Shown here: in pieces, positions 9,558 to 21,243 of the stretch
Layout: the number at the start of each line of letters is the position of its first letter
Position numbering within the stretch: position 1 is the first letter of the stretch
Source of the DNA: Notospermus geniculatus
Taxonomy: Eukaryota > Nemertea > Pilidiophora > Heteronemertea > Lineidae
Assembly (NCBI GenBank): GCA_002633025.1
Contig: NMRB01000101.1
Location: 438,428-502,427, forward strand
Direction of reading: 5' to 3'
DNA: 64,000 nt
Made by a program: the position numbers and the translations under genes
The notes under the pieces: model-generated
Database searches by the model: none
The model's input: only the letters and a program-made list of their open reading frames with translations
What the model was told of the DNA's origin: nothing

Positions 9558-11180
9558 TTAAGCATCACACAATTCAGTCAGACGGTTCAACACAGAACCG
9601 TAGTGTTCAGTGTCGTTGACAGAATTGAAAATGTCGAATCCGATCATGCAATCAACAGGTTTTGCGGCACCCGCCTGTTGAATTCTGCGTTTGGCGTCCC
9701 TGTAATAGTCTTCCGCGTTTTGATACATTTTTATCACCGACGTGGATATTATCACTTCATTGAGTTCGTCCTTTGTTTTCCCCCAATCCTCGTCTCCTTT
9801 GTCACAGCCAAGAAGCCTGCGTCTCAATAAGACGTCCCGAGAGTAGTGACAGGCCCGCCGCGTGTAGTGTTCTTCCGACTTGCACGCCACGCTGGTTGCT
9901 GCCATGACGTTTTTTTCTCTCTCGGTTAGAAACCCACAGATGAATGTCGCTTCGTCATCCGCGTGATCTTCATCTTCTTGCGTGGTTAGGACGGACCTGT
10001 AGCTTAACGTTTCCGCGGATATCTGAATACAACACTGTGACACTTCACAGGTTCTCCTCATCTGGTCCAGTTCGGTGAGGGAATTCCAAACGTCCGCATC
10101 GTATCCCGCCACGCCTAAATGTTCCGAAATGTTACATTTCGCCTGTTTTAAACATTTCAACAGCGATCTGTAACACGTGCACAACAATTCCCTGTGAATT
10201 GCAATGCGCTCTGAAGACCGGCCCGGTAAGTGTTTACCGGACATACACCCAGTGTCGGTGTGCGTGCCGTTCCTCGAGTCAATCACTGTGTATCGTCTAC
10301 AGAAAAGAAGGAATTCCTTCATCATTCGGGCCAGTGACAGTGCGTAGGCTTGAAGTATCAAAAATAGCCATTCGTCAGCCAACGTGTTGAACGCCATTGG
10401 ACGAAGCAAGACGTCGCGCTTAAAGTCACCGGGAGTGTTCTCCACCAATGCCAGCTCTTCACAGGTGAATATAAAGGGAACGAAATTCAAAAACGTAATG
10501 TTCCTGTTGAAGGCGTATCGAACTTGATGTCTCTTCATATTCACTGTGTGTGGATCTAATTTGTACAGTGCCATGCGATCCACACATTCAGGATTGTCAT
10601 GTTTGCTCCAGGTCAGCGGCACGATGTCCCGAAACAAGTAAATTTTCTTTTTTTCTTCAACGTCCTCCACCAGCTCTGTTCCCGTGATGGAAAATGTGAG
10701 TTGGTCTGCCGACCGCTCTTTGGCCAATCTGTTCTTGATGAGGTGTTGGGCGGTTAATTGTTGGACGAATTGATCGGGGGTGAGCGTTTCGTTCCGATGT
10801 TTCTTTTTTTCTTCAAGGTGTTCAATTATCCTGACGATGTCTTCAATGCAAACGTTGATGACCCGAGTTTCATCGGTGGAAGTTCTGGCCAATTTCTTTA
10901 TGGACGTTGGTGTGTAGGTTAGTTCTTCACTTTGTGTGCTTCCAGGAAGTGGTTCTGGTGTGTAGCCTTCACCTTCTGGTGCGGGCCTCTTTCTATCCTG
11001 AGCCATCGACATGATGCTCCGAACAGCTTCTGAAGGCTGAGAGTGACTGGCACTGCTGCTGGGACACTGAATACCCGACGTCGCGTGCTGCATGCTGTAT
11101 TCATGTGGTGGCATTGACTGCGGTGGCAGGATAGGTTGCGTATCATACGTTTGGTAGTGATGATCCGATGGACGGCACAT
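9558..11180 (-). CDS. Unrecognised viral-type protein (540 aa)
   Basis: 540 codons from the first ATG (11180). The open frame runs a further 28 codons upstream only to a TTG. The N-terminal 100 residues are Pro/Ser/Gln-rich and disordered. A basic KRPAPEGEG segment and a helical mid-region follow. The C-terminal half is rich in cysteine and ends in helices. An FICGFLTEREKN segment after an acidic run resembles the FTCVCCLLMRQTE segment of the 3637-4866 product. A minus-strand TATA-like site lies about 145 bp upstream. It is divergent from the 11637 gene. No recognised domain. Confidence 0.6.
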   Translation of the reverse strand: MCRPSDHHYQTYDTQPILPPQSMPPHEYSMQHATSGIQCPSSSASHSQPSEAVRSIMSMAQDRKRPAPEGEGYTPEPLPGSTQSEELTYTPTSIKKLARTSTDETRVINVCIEDIVRIIEHLEEKKKHRNETLTPDQFVQQLTAQHLIKNRLAKERSADQLTFSITGTELVEDVEEKKKIYLFRDIVPLTWSKHDNPECVDRMALYKLDPHTVNMKRHQVRYAFNRNITFLNFVPFIFTCEELALVENTPGDFKRDVLLRPMAFNTLADEWLFLILQAYALSLARMMKEFLLFCRRYTVIDSRNGTHTDTGCMSGKHLPGRSSERIAIHRELLCTCYRSLLKCLKQAKCNISEHLGVAGYDADVWNSLTELDQMRRTCEVSQCCIQISAETLSYRSVLTTQEDEDHADDEATFICGFLTEREKNVMAATSVACKSEEHYTRRACHYSRDVLLRRRLLGCDKGDEDWGKTKDELNEVIISTSVIKMYQNAEDYYRDAKRRIQQAGAAKPVDCMIGFDIFNSVNDTEHYGSVLNRLTELCDA

Positions 11181-11322
11181 GTAGTTACCATGCTGGTAGT
11201 TGATCTCATCACCGAGGTTCAACGAGGTATCAAAAGCGATGACGAATGACGTGATAGCAGTCAAGGAATAGGTATGAATCTGTATTCGTCTTTAAATGAC
11301 TTTGGCTTGTAGGCAAGCCTAC

Positions 11323-11329
11323 ATTTATA
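11323..11329 (-). promoter_or_regulatory. TATA-like site upstream of the 9558-11180 gene
   Basis: Minus-strand TATAAAT about 60 bp upstream of the open frame and 145 bp upstream of the first ATG. Confidence 0.35.
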
Positions 11330-11337
11330 CAACCAAC

Positions 11338-11520
11338 GGGGAAAAATCAGGAGTCGTCTCAGATAACAAATCGACTTTTTTTTACTTGGATACAGATGCA
11401 GGCCTACAGAGATATGTGGACAGCACTTGGGGAAAAATCAGAAGTCGTATCTAGATAACAAATCGATTTTTTTTCACTTGGATACAGACGTAATAGATAT
11501 ATGGAGAACACTACCCGGAA
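11338..11520 (+). repeat. Two-copy direct repeat (91-bp period) in a divergent promoter region
   Basis: ggggaaaaatcag followed by agtcgt..agataacaaatcga, a T-run and acttggatacaga occurs at 11338 and again at 11429. An inverted fragment (acgactctgaattgttatct) follows near 11568. It lies between two divergent genes, so it may carry regulatory sites or be a small satellite. Confidence 0.55.
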
Positions 11521-11636
11521 TCGACTTTTTTACACAGGGAAGATTTTAACCGAGACACATTCTTGGATACGACTCTGAATTGTTATCTGTAGAGTGTGAC
11601 ACTCACTCACCAAGACAAAGCCTTACCTAATGAATC

Positions 11637-13340
11637 ATGCCGTTAAAGAAGAAGCTGCACAAACATGACAAACATGACAGATCGGATACCAGCCGAGAAA
11701 AGTGGACACGAGAAGACAACGAAGAATCAAGGCGAAACCGTCACACTTCGCCGACCCAACGTAGGCCTATCACTGAACGTACACATAAGAGACGACCTTC
11801 ATCCCCCCCTCGGCAAGAGCAATAGACGAAGTTGCATCGTTCATCGTCGAAAGGCCACGTGGAACACGACGACTTCGACTTGGAAACCGCCGACAACATT
11901 GAACTCGGTGAGCCTCCAGAAAAGACCGATGAGGAGACAGACTGCGAAGAAACGTACATCACGGAGGTAGATCAAAGAAAACAAGCTAACCAGGAAACCA
12001 AACCTGCATCAAAGGCAGAGACGTCACGGAGACCTGCGAGCGATCGTCACTGGTGTTTCAGTAAGATCAAGCGAGCGTACGGTGACGAGAACGAAAAGAC
12101 AGCCATACTTCGTACAATCGCAAACCAGAAAGATCATCGCATTCTTGGTTGCTTCACCGTTCCCGATGCGAAAACAAAGACGGCGACGTATCAACCTGAA
12201 AACATACGCGAGATATTTCTCGAGCGGTTCTCTTTTCTCTTGACTGTAATAGACGATATGACATCCTCGGCTGAGAACGGTCTTTCGGTAGACCACCAAG
12301 AATTACTCACCAAAAATGTCGTGAATTTTTTGTTCAAAGACCCATTCTACGGGAGGATCATTCACGAAGGTACATCCGAATCTCTACTGGAGAATATAGA
12401 GAGGGCGTCCGAACCAGAAGGCCACGAGAATGCAGAAGGCATCCACGTCACTTTGGTCGAAATGCCGAACATCAGTAAACTGTCTGACCTTGCAATGCAA
12501 GAAATTTCATCTAACGACTCGCCGAAACAACAAAATATCAAAAATTGTGCCAATAGAGATACACAAGAAGTCATCACGTGTTTGGCGAACGCCGTGGCGG
12601 ACTCAATCAACGGAAGGAATATTCCAGTGACTGATGATGAAAAGACTCTGGATTTTAGGGACGGTCTGTGCCCGATAGAATCGCACAGGGGTGCATTACC
12701 CAAATACTATGCGGAACGTATACTGGGTCCGGAACTGTCATCTGCTTACGAGGAGAAGCAACTCACCACAGCGCCTGTTGACGAGGATACCATGAGAAAA
12801 CCTGCGTTGCTGTGTCTACTTCTCGAATCCGTTTTGTTACATCGTAATCTATACAAACTCGTAACTAGCCGGATAAAGTGGAATCATTTCACCGCTTCGT
12901 GTCTCGTAGAACTCGCAAACATGCACGGATCGAATTACGACAGTAAGATCAACAGTCTGCTGATCCAGTATTCGGCAATGAAGTTGGCGGACGACTTGAT
13001 GCGATACATAGGGATGGCGATTTGCAACAAGGACAGTAATAACGCAAAGACAAAGAACATTATCGGTTTCTTGATTGAAGCTTTCAAAATCAATCGCTGG
13101 CTGGTCTTATGTGTCGACAAACAGGCCAGATTAGCAAGATGCAATTTCTTGCTGGAATTGGATAGGTGTCTGGTGACTTTGGATCTGATCAAACACAGGA
13201 TAATACAGACTGAAATAGAAGTGGAAACGGTATTGGGTTCCACATCTGTGCGGAAAAGTGTTTCAAAGCACGCTACGTTTCTGGCGCAGATTACCAACCG
13301 TAGGAATTCAAATAAGAACACGCCATTGCGAGAATCGTAA
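11637..13340 (+). pseudogene. Unrecognised 568-codon ORF interrupted by one in-frame TAG
   Basis: An ATG at 11637 opens a basic, Lys/His/Arg-rich frame that meets TAG at 11823-11825. The same frame then stays open to 13340. After the TAG there is no ATG for over 140 codons although the sequence is clearly coding-like (acidic DDFDLETADN...EPPEKTDEETDCEE, then helical). The natural start is therefore upstream of the TAG and the gene is either nonsense-mutated or read through. The C-terminal 250 residues are helical and strand-mixed without a recognised domain. It is divergent from the 9558-11180 gene. Confidence 0.5.
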
Positions 13341-15237
13341 AACAGAAAGTAATCGTGATCCGAATCAAACTGCAATCGTATGTTTCAGGTACCTACGCAT
13401 CTATGATGTTTTAGAAAGTTGTATTTCGCAATACCGGATGTGACAGCTTTGTGTCTACTGTCTGCTTTTCTTTGTTCGTCTTTGGTCAGGAATTGCGCTT
13501 CTCTTTGGAGACGAATCTCGCCTTGTTGTGACGCACATTGTAACAGATGGATTGGAAAGTTCAGGTATACCATATTCTATATTGCTTTTTTCTGTATCTT
13601 TGTTGTATATGACAATGTGCATTCGTAGCCAAAGCCTCTCGTAACGGAACACGAGCCTCTTCTGATGTCTCTCTGCTACGGTTCTGATGACGAAAGATGT
13701 GGTATGGAAAGTACATGTAAGTTCAAACCAACGTCGTGAATTTTTGATGAGTGTGGTATCTCTCTGCACTCTTCACTCAATTTCCCTTGTATCTCTCAGA
13801 ACAGACAGACGGATTTTTCTGTAGCTGGAATGGGGAGACTTTAGGGGGGGGGCTTCAAAATTTTGAATATAATGGATACTCTATATTCTCGCTATTGCAT
13901 ATAATTTTTGAAATAAAGTTCTGTTATATACATTTTCATGCCTACCAGCAGATTGCTTTTTATAAATAAAATGACCATGATTTACTGAGCGCTACACAGC
14001 ATTTGACCTACACCAGCATCACCAATACCATCAGAGCCAGCATAGAATTTATAATTGCCACTGTGAAACTTTGCCTGACCGTTCACATACATTTCCATAC
14101 ACAAAATGACCACTTCTTATTCAAAACATCTGCCAGGAAAGTGGTCTTTCACACAATTTTTAATCAGGAATTTCCGAACTTTCAATCAGCCTCATATAGT
14201 GACACACCATGATACTGAGACTGTCTGCCTTCTCATTCTGTAGAAGGTACGGGTGCCTTGAGGACTGTTTTTCCTTTGGGTCTTTACCAAAAGGGGGGGG
14301 GGGATTTTTCCCTACTTTACCCCCAAAGTGGATTATTTTCCGGGTGGATTTTTCCCTGAGATAATTTTTTCCACGTGGATTTTCAGGGGTGGATCCAGGA
14401 TTTTTTGCAGGGGGGCAGCCTTAACTTTTTGAGTAGGAGGCTATTGCCTCAGAGTAGGAGGCTGTTTTTTTGCGATGATAGCATAAAAACCAGCGATCCA
14501 ATGCATGATATTTCGTTGGACAATCTGACATGGGCCAAGACACAGCTGAAGCAACGATCGAAATGCACAATAAGTGACAAATGCAGAAAAAATGATTATA
14601 ATATGTTTTATTAAATTTTCATCTGAAACTTGTTGATGTGCACAAAATACGTGAAAAAAATGAAATCTAATAGAAAATTCATGTCCTCAGGACAACTCCA
14701 GCAAACGATCCAACTCTTGAGTGGAATCTCAGGATTCTACCCAGGAATCGTTGAGTACTGGACACAAATGGTATACGAGTCCATTACCAGGGTAATTGTG
14801 GAGGCTGTGTATCGATTTTGGCAGAAAATGAACTGCATACCTGAACGATCGACATATGGCGCGGGCATTGCAACGTGGCCTGGCCACGTAGGAGCGAGTG
14901 AAAGATTGCAGTGGGAAACACCAGAAAGGGCTTTGCGTTTCACTCTGTCATGACATTCCGTGTTCCCAATGTCACATCTCCAGTGGGCCTATGTTTGCTA
15001 AAGTTGCAGAGCGATTTGCATCGCTGGACGATGTTATGAACTACATTTACATGATTTAGGTCGGTCGGCACGGTATTGATGGGATTTTCTTTGAGTGCCG
15101 GGTACTCTTTCCAGTTTTTGACACCCGGCGGCAGATACTGTTGTACGTGGCAAAATCGCCGCCCACCGCCTGTTGAGAAGGCTCACTGTCCCGAGACTTT
15201 CTCCGTTTTTTATAAACATTCAATGATCGATAGGCCG
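13341..15237. other. Gene-free interval with repeats
   Basis: No coding region is supported. AT-rich sequence with poly-G and poly-C tracts (13845, 14291) and a low-complexity gtggattttt region around 14330-14400. A copy of the dispersed tgagactgtctgc repeat lies at about 14217. Confidence 0.4.
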
Positions 15238-18200
15238 TCATCTTTCATCTTCCACGAAAAGACAGTCACTGTCTTGATCGTCCTCCGCACGACGACAGCA
15301 GTCAGTGAGAAATGTAAGCTTCCCGTACAGGCTTTCAATTATGTACTCATTGTACACGTTCAAGTTTTCGGGTAGGCCATATTTTGCTAAAGTGTCTGTC
15401 ATCGCATTAGAATTTCCCACAATCGTGTCCAGCACGAAATATTCGCAATGGCGAACAACGAAGAGTCCGCATGAAAAACTATCGGTTTGCTTGCATTCAT
15501 TCGTCGGTTTCAGGACCCATCTCCTCGTGATCGGTGTGGTGAATTGCACGAACAATAAAAACAGATCTCGTTTGGTCCTGATACTTCGGTAGCTGTCGAA
15601 TACACGAACGAGTCCTAGTTCTTTATCTGCTATCAGTACCACCCAGTGATTTTGATCAATATTGCACGGCATTATATGGTATCTGACAGCGGACTTCGTC
15701 ACAGGGCTCGTGTAAGACGGGTCGTTTTCGCCGTATTTCAGTTTCTTCTGAAAAATACAAAGTGAAGAAAACAACACACTTTTTTATATTCTTCGGGTGA
15801 TGAGAAAAGTAAAAATAAAATAAAATTAAACATTTTGTCTCAACTCGTAGTCAGAAAACATTCGAAACCAGAAGACGATCAGCTTTCATCAAAATAAATT
15901 TATGATCGAACCTGCTTGTGCAACCTTGGAATTGACAAAGGAATTATTTACCTGCCATTTGACGTACGTGGTCGATGATACGAGGTTCACTTGATCCGCG
16001 ACTTCGTATCTCATCAGCATATCTTTGATCAGGAATTCGATAGTAATGTCCGTGTACCACTTCGTTGATACCAACGGCTCCAGGTCTCGATATGCTATCC
16101 GATACCCGTGGAGGTAGGTGTAAGACAATTCGTCACTCCTGTATCTTTCTATAGTTGCGCGTACATCCTCCACCTTGTAGTTTGCAATCGTACTGCGACT
16201 GGCAGGTTTTGCTGCAAGGACAAGAGTAAAATCAATGCAGTTCCCCTTGCGTAAGATCGTGGCATAAGAAAATGAGAATTAGAAGTTGAAATGGAGAATA
16301 ATCAAGACCTCTTTCGGGGAGTCTATTCCGCTTTCTCGCCTGGGCCGACCGCACAGAAAGTTAAACCGCCGATAGTCACCGAATACAAAAGCACTATCAG
16401 AGTTTCTGTGCGGTCGACCCTGGTCAATGACTGTTGTACAATTTTGCAGTATGTGCGTGAATATTCGCACCTGAGTTGAGTCGCCGAAATGTCGGCTCAT
16501 GTGTAATTACCTTGCATTAGAATAGGTAATCTTTCCATCTTCGCCGTCGTCATTGCCTCCTCCAATTCTTTTTCCTCCGACTGAGTAGGCCTGGCATGTC
16601 CGTCATCCGAAAGTTGAAGTTCAGAGGTATAGACAAGACAGGCCAATGTGCAAAAGTTAATAGCACCTTTCCTCAGACCGTATAACTCACTTTGTAGCAA
16701 CGACCTGAGTTTTTTGAGAAACGTCTCAACATGAAATTGTGTCGTGCCTCGCACACCATGTTTTTCATCGTTTCGACATCTCCTGCCGGGTCGGGCGATA
16801 TGACTTTTATACAATACGCATGTTCCAAGTAAGTAGAAATGCCGATCTGGAGACTTTCGCACACTTTCATTATCCGAGCCATGTCCATGTTCCCGAATAG
16901 TGAACGAATCAGTTTTTTCTCTTCTTGAGAAATTTCCTCTTCCTCCACATTCACATTGTCCGCGGGTGGCGTATTCGTGACAACGACTGGAGTGCTGTCG
17001 TCGTCACTCGAGATATCATCAAAAAAATCACTGTCGTCGGCACTCAACATTTGTGTACACGCGATTGAAGGGGCCGCTGAGACCACCTCGGCCTTAGACT
17101 CATGGTAACTAGGTGATCGTTTGAAGAAAGGAGACAACACCGGAGTATCACAAGACCTTTCGTGCTCTGCAATCGTCGGATTTTCATCGAAATTAGCGAC
17201 TTGATTGTCTTGAAAATTTTCTATTGACAAGTCAAAGCCTGGAAGTTCTAAATCAGAAATGTCGGTGATGGATCAAGTGCGAAATTTACTCCAAAAGAAC
17301 TAAGTTAGGGATCGCTCTTTCTGAAAAAGGTGAAAAATTAAAAGAGCCAATTTTCAATGAGAGCTCTTTTAGAGCCAATTTTGCTCTTCTTTTTTAGAGA
17401 GTTAATTCATCTGCAACCTCTTTCAACCCTCAACCTCTAGCAACCTACCTGTGATGTTGACACAGGGCAAACTTCTTCAACCAAGTTCAACCTCTGGTTG
17501 AAGGAGGTGGAAACAAATTGAAAGATTTTGGTGGTCAATTTAAATTTTGGAGGGAAATCCGACCAGGTTGCGGAACATGTTCAGAGAGGCAACCTCTTTC
17601 AATTTCTAGTTGCTGGTATATATGATTACAGGAGGTTGAAAGAGGTTGAGAGAAAAAGGTTGCCTGTGTAAACCCACCTTGAGACGCCCGTGGTGCCGGG
17701 TTTTGTTCAGGTGTCGGGCATGTCGGGATTTGAAGTATCGAAGGTGGCCGATTTGCGAAATCTTTGTCTTTGCCGGCCGGATAAATTTCACGAACGGCAG
17801 CACTTAGTATGTCTTGTACCGGCGGTTCGTCGTTTTGTTGCTCAGTGTGCCACTGAAAAGTCTTCTCAAAAGGGAAAATCTCGTCATTCACAGACATGAA
17901 CGAGTTTGCTATGCGCACACCAATTGCAACCTCGTTATTCGTGAAATTGTCTTCGACAGGCACGATCGCACCTGTTACATCATTGACAGTCTCAGAATAG
18001 TGCATTTCAGCCGTGCTAGACTGAGCTGGCTGACCTACACCGTTCGGTACATATTGCGATTGATCAGCAGAGTCTTGGGACGTCAAAGAAGTGTCTACGA
18101 ATGGCTGATGAACAGCCACTGTGTTCCCACTCGCCAACAGTGCATGATGATGCTCTAGGATAGCCGTCCTGGCCGGGAGATTTTCCCTTTCAATTTGCGA

Positions 18201-18570
18201 TAGACGATTTTCAACGTTACTGAGGCGTTCATTGGTGACGTTCAGTCCAGGCGTGATATCACTCGTCATATTTTCGGTGAAAGTAGGCCTAGTTGAAACG
18301 TCGACCGGTTTCTTGCTTCTGGCCACCTTTGCCGGTAAAGCGCCTTCGGTTTTTGTCAAATTTAAACCGGAATAATACCGGCTCGCGACATTCAGGATAT
18401 TGGTACGGTTATTTACGTTCGGTTGCCTTTTATAGTACTGAATGATATCGTCGTTCACTTTTTTTTGGAACGATTCGCGATTGTCGAAAAATAATCCTCA
18501 ATTCGTCCTTATCCAAATGAGAAACCGTCATTAATCTTGCCTGGTAAATCTGTTCTCCTGCTTCACGCAT
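15238..18570 (-). CDS. Ulp1/SENP-type cysteine protease (peptidase family C48), five exons
   Basis: Exons on the minus strand: about 18570 to 17678, 17247-16691, 16580-16511, 16211-15952 and 15747-15238. Every internal junction has GT..AG and compatible phase. The last two exons encode the C48 catalytic domain. There is a substrate-groove region with a KWYTDITIEFLI segment, then the triad His (NHWVVLIAD), Asp (VFDSYRS) and Cys (QTDSFSCGLF) with the oxyanion Gln. C48 enzymes cleave SUMO or related modifiers. The long N-terminal exons are disordered, Ser/Thr- and acid-rich, with a short coiled coil (ERLSNVENRLSQIERE). The first exon needs a one-base adjustment at an A8 run near 18460 to connect the ATG at 18570 with the main frame. 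It could be a host SENP or a captured gene. Confidence 0.7.
17400..17677. repeat. Inverted-repeat element inside the protease intron
   Basis: The intron between the first two exons holds aacctctttcaacc...caacctct on the left and aggttgaaagaggttg on the right. This is a MITE-like element with internal hairpins, noncoding. Confidence 0.45.
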
Positions 18571-18844
18571 CGACTTCAATTTTTTATATGTCCTCGCTTA
18601 CTGACTAATTTTATGGATACTCCCGTTCCGCTCGAGAAAACGAACGTTCGTCTGACGGGCCAAAACGTTTGTTTTGAACGTTCGTCTGAAAGTTCGTCTG
18701 ACGGGCCAAAAGGTTTGTTTTTCAGTGCGGTTGGTTGTGATGTGGACGGGATGAACTTGTTGGGCCGCGTTAGACATAATGTGCCGTCCGACACCAGTGA
18801 GACGGAAAATCAAGCATGAAACTGGAACGAATCGTGTAGTGATT

Positions 18845-18975
18845 AGTTCCAATTCTGACCAGCGAGAGAGCGTAGGTGGCGCTGCATGTCACAAAATTGA
18901 TAAGGGCAGTGATCGTATCGTAGTTCCAAATCTGACCAGCGAGAGAGCGTAGGTGGCGCTGCATGTCACAAAAGC
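18845..18975 (+). repeat. Tandem repeat, 77-bp period, two copies
   Basis: agttccaa.tctgaccagcg...ggcgctgcatgtcacaaaa occurs at 18845 and again at 18922 with very few differences. Confidence 0.7.
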
Positions 18976-19178
18976 GACAAGGGTAGAGGGGTCGACCCAG
19001 TTATTTCCAAAAAGGGTCAAGGAGGCGTGCGTTTTGGAAAAGGGCGAAATTGACGGTCATCAACCTTCAAGCGAAAGGGTACTCGACACAGTGAAGTATT
19101 GTTAGCTTTATGAGAACGTCAGAAAATTCTCAGCAAATGGTAAATGCATTGCAGAAATGATGGCTCATTTTTGGCCAA

Positions 19179-19289
19179 ATACATTACAGATGTACACTTA
19201 TACCATTACGAGATATGGCCGAAGACTTTTGTACACGAAGGTCTTCGGCCATATCTCGTAATGGTATAAGTGTACATCTGTAGTGTATT
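19179..19289. repeat. Near-perfect hairpin, about 50-bp arms
   Basis: The left arm (acattacagatgtacactta...gatatggccgaagac) is mirrored by the right arm with a loop of about 10 bp. The whole is noncoding. Confidence 0.75.
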
Positions 19290-20498
19290 TCTCGTAAATG
19301 CTATGACTGTACATTCGTAGTGTATGCGCAGTTCTCAATCTGGCCACATTGTTAGTGGTAGATGGCGCCATTGTATTCACGTGTGCCGAGTATCTGCCGT
19401 TCTGGCTTGATCTGCTGACGAGACCGTCGGGAAGTGCCGCTTGTATGGTTCAACACCGACGCTTCAGTCTTTAGCATGTTTAGGCCAAAGTATCCTGATT
19501 AGTCTCTGTCGCTCGGTTTCAAATCTATCTTGAGTGTAATGCATAGGCCTACAGACGGACCCTAGGCGACCGTGGGCAAATCTAGCGTATTGCTTCCCAA
19601 AGTAAAACCTAGTAAGAGCACACTTGCCTGCTTTGTGCAGTGATGTGGACCTGTGGCTTGTTATGTTTTTCCTCTGTACCTCAGGTGAGTCACTGAACAG
19701 TGTTAGAGTGTTCAGGAAGTTCGAATTTCATGCTGACTTTGCAAGGGTAAAAACCTAGTAAGTCACAATTCTGATGCTTATTGATGATGTCCATTTGGGG
19801 GGGGGGAACAAATGAGACAAATTGTGTATAGACGAATAGAAATTTTATTAGTTTGAAAATGGAAACCATTAACAGAGGTAAAACATAGCAAGTCGCATTT
19901 AATTCTGTAATATAACATATTTTTGAAACATCTTAAAATGTAATGCAGAACAATTTATTACGCCTAGCCCTAGAAGTGTTCTCCACAACAAAACTCTTCG
20001 GAGTTGTCATTCCAACTCTTGATATTGGACCTGGAAACATACACCCATTTTTCTCGAAAGTACCAAAATGTGACATACTACTAAGGTATTTCCATTTTAC
20101 GCTAGAAATGCCGACGGCATCAATCAGCACACGGCAGTCTTTAGGCCAAAGTATCCTGGCCGTTACAAGTTATCCTGAAACTGTACGCCGACTTTCTCAT
20201 CAATTGAGGGGTGGGGGACGGCGGGTCACTTTATTTTTTGTTCTTCTGGTGAAGCCTGCCTGCGCAAATGGAATAACGTAGTGGAAGAGGCGTCACCGGA
20301 AAGCTGGACGTACAGCGCGAATGTACGTGAAATACGTACATTAGCGGATATGGGAAATCGTCTCACATTTGTTGGCCGGCGTATTATTAGATACAAATGC
20401 TGTCTTTAGAAAATTTACAGATATTTTTAGTTCAGTGTCCCGCTTTCACGGGATGGATGAGATAACACTTAGCGATTCCGGCGATGAACTTTCGTTTT

Positions 20499-20921
20499 TC
20501 ATTTTGCGCCTTCCTCGTACGTGTTCAGATTCCGTCGCAAGTATTGAATATGTCGTCTGTGTTCTTCACGTTGTGCATACATCTGGTTTATGGTCTCCTT
20601 CAATGCGTACATGTAAATGTCTTTGTCGCGTGTAGATTTCGGTTCAGCGAGTAAAAGCAGCGCGTACTCATTACGTCCCTGTATCACCTTTTCGCGGATG
20701 AATCGTGGCAAATCCTCCTTGCGTTCGGGTAACGTCAATACCTCCTCCGATATTGAATTCAAAGGCGTGTACTCTGCCGCTTTATCTTCGTCTTGAAATC
20801 TGTCCCATTCCAATTTGGTAAGTCGTAACTTTTTCCTATCCTCTCCTTGTTTGGTGGCATTGTGACGACATCGACCGCTACCCCCCAGTAATTTTTTTTG
20901 AACTGTCCCCGCAGTTGCCAT
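20499..20921 (-). CDS. Unrecognised charged helical protein (140 aa)
   Basis: 140 codons from ATG. A basic N-terminus is followed by an acidic/basic helical body (KLRLTKLEWDRFQDEDKAAE) and a C-terminal coiled-coil-like segment (INQMYAQREEHRRHIQYLRR). No domain recognised. It is divergent from the tyrosine recombinase gene, with 322 bp between the start codons. Confidence 0.5.
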   Translation of the reverse strand: MATAGTVQKKLLGGSGRCRHNATKQGEDRKKLRLTKLEWDRFQDEDKAAEYTPLNSISEEVLTLPERKEDLPRFIREKVIQGRNEYALLLLAEPKSTRDKDIYMYALKETINQMYAQREEHRRHIQYLRRNLNTYEEGAK

Positions 20922-21243
20922 GATGTCCGAATATATTATGAGCTTGGCGCCTTAACGGCAAATTCGCTTGCAAACTGGTGACGAATGTCATGCAAGAATG
21001 TTACCAATTCCGATTCCGATTTGATATCTGGTAGTAGACCTAGGCCTAACGAATCTAGATACATTTTCAAGATACATTTTCAATTTCTCAACAGCAGGAT
21101 ATGAACCTTGCATGCAATTTGTGTAGGGATCATTCAACATTTGTATCTTTGTAACATGAGTTTCCCCTACATAGACCTACTTTTCCCCGCAAATACCACA
21201 CACACACTACACCATCGAACCAACAAGCTCTTAGCAGCAAGCT

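Larger units (their letters stand above)
18571..20498. other. Gene-free interval of host repeats
   Basis: No gene supported. Contents include a duplicated gttcgtctgacgggccaaaa word (18646 and 18690), a 77-bp tandem pair, a long hairpin at 19179-19289, a poly-G run at 19798, and a repeated ggccaaagtatcctg word (19482 and 20143). Confidence 0.45.

Noticed and set aside
3637-11180. Firm homology between the 409-aa and 540-aa cysteine-containing proteins
   Set aside because: The shared FxC..L..R segment is short and could be chance; left as a suggestion only.
14630-14953. 107-codon plus-strand frame
   Set aside because: Low-complexity host DNA around it, non-ATG start and no coding pattern.
17800-18158. 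Plus-strand frame opposite the protease gene
   Set aside because: Shadow of the minus-strand exon, which has splice-consistent coding structure.
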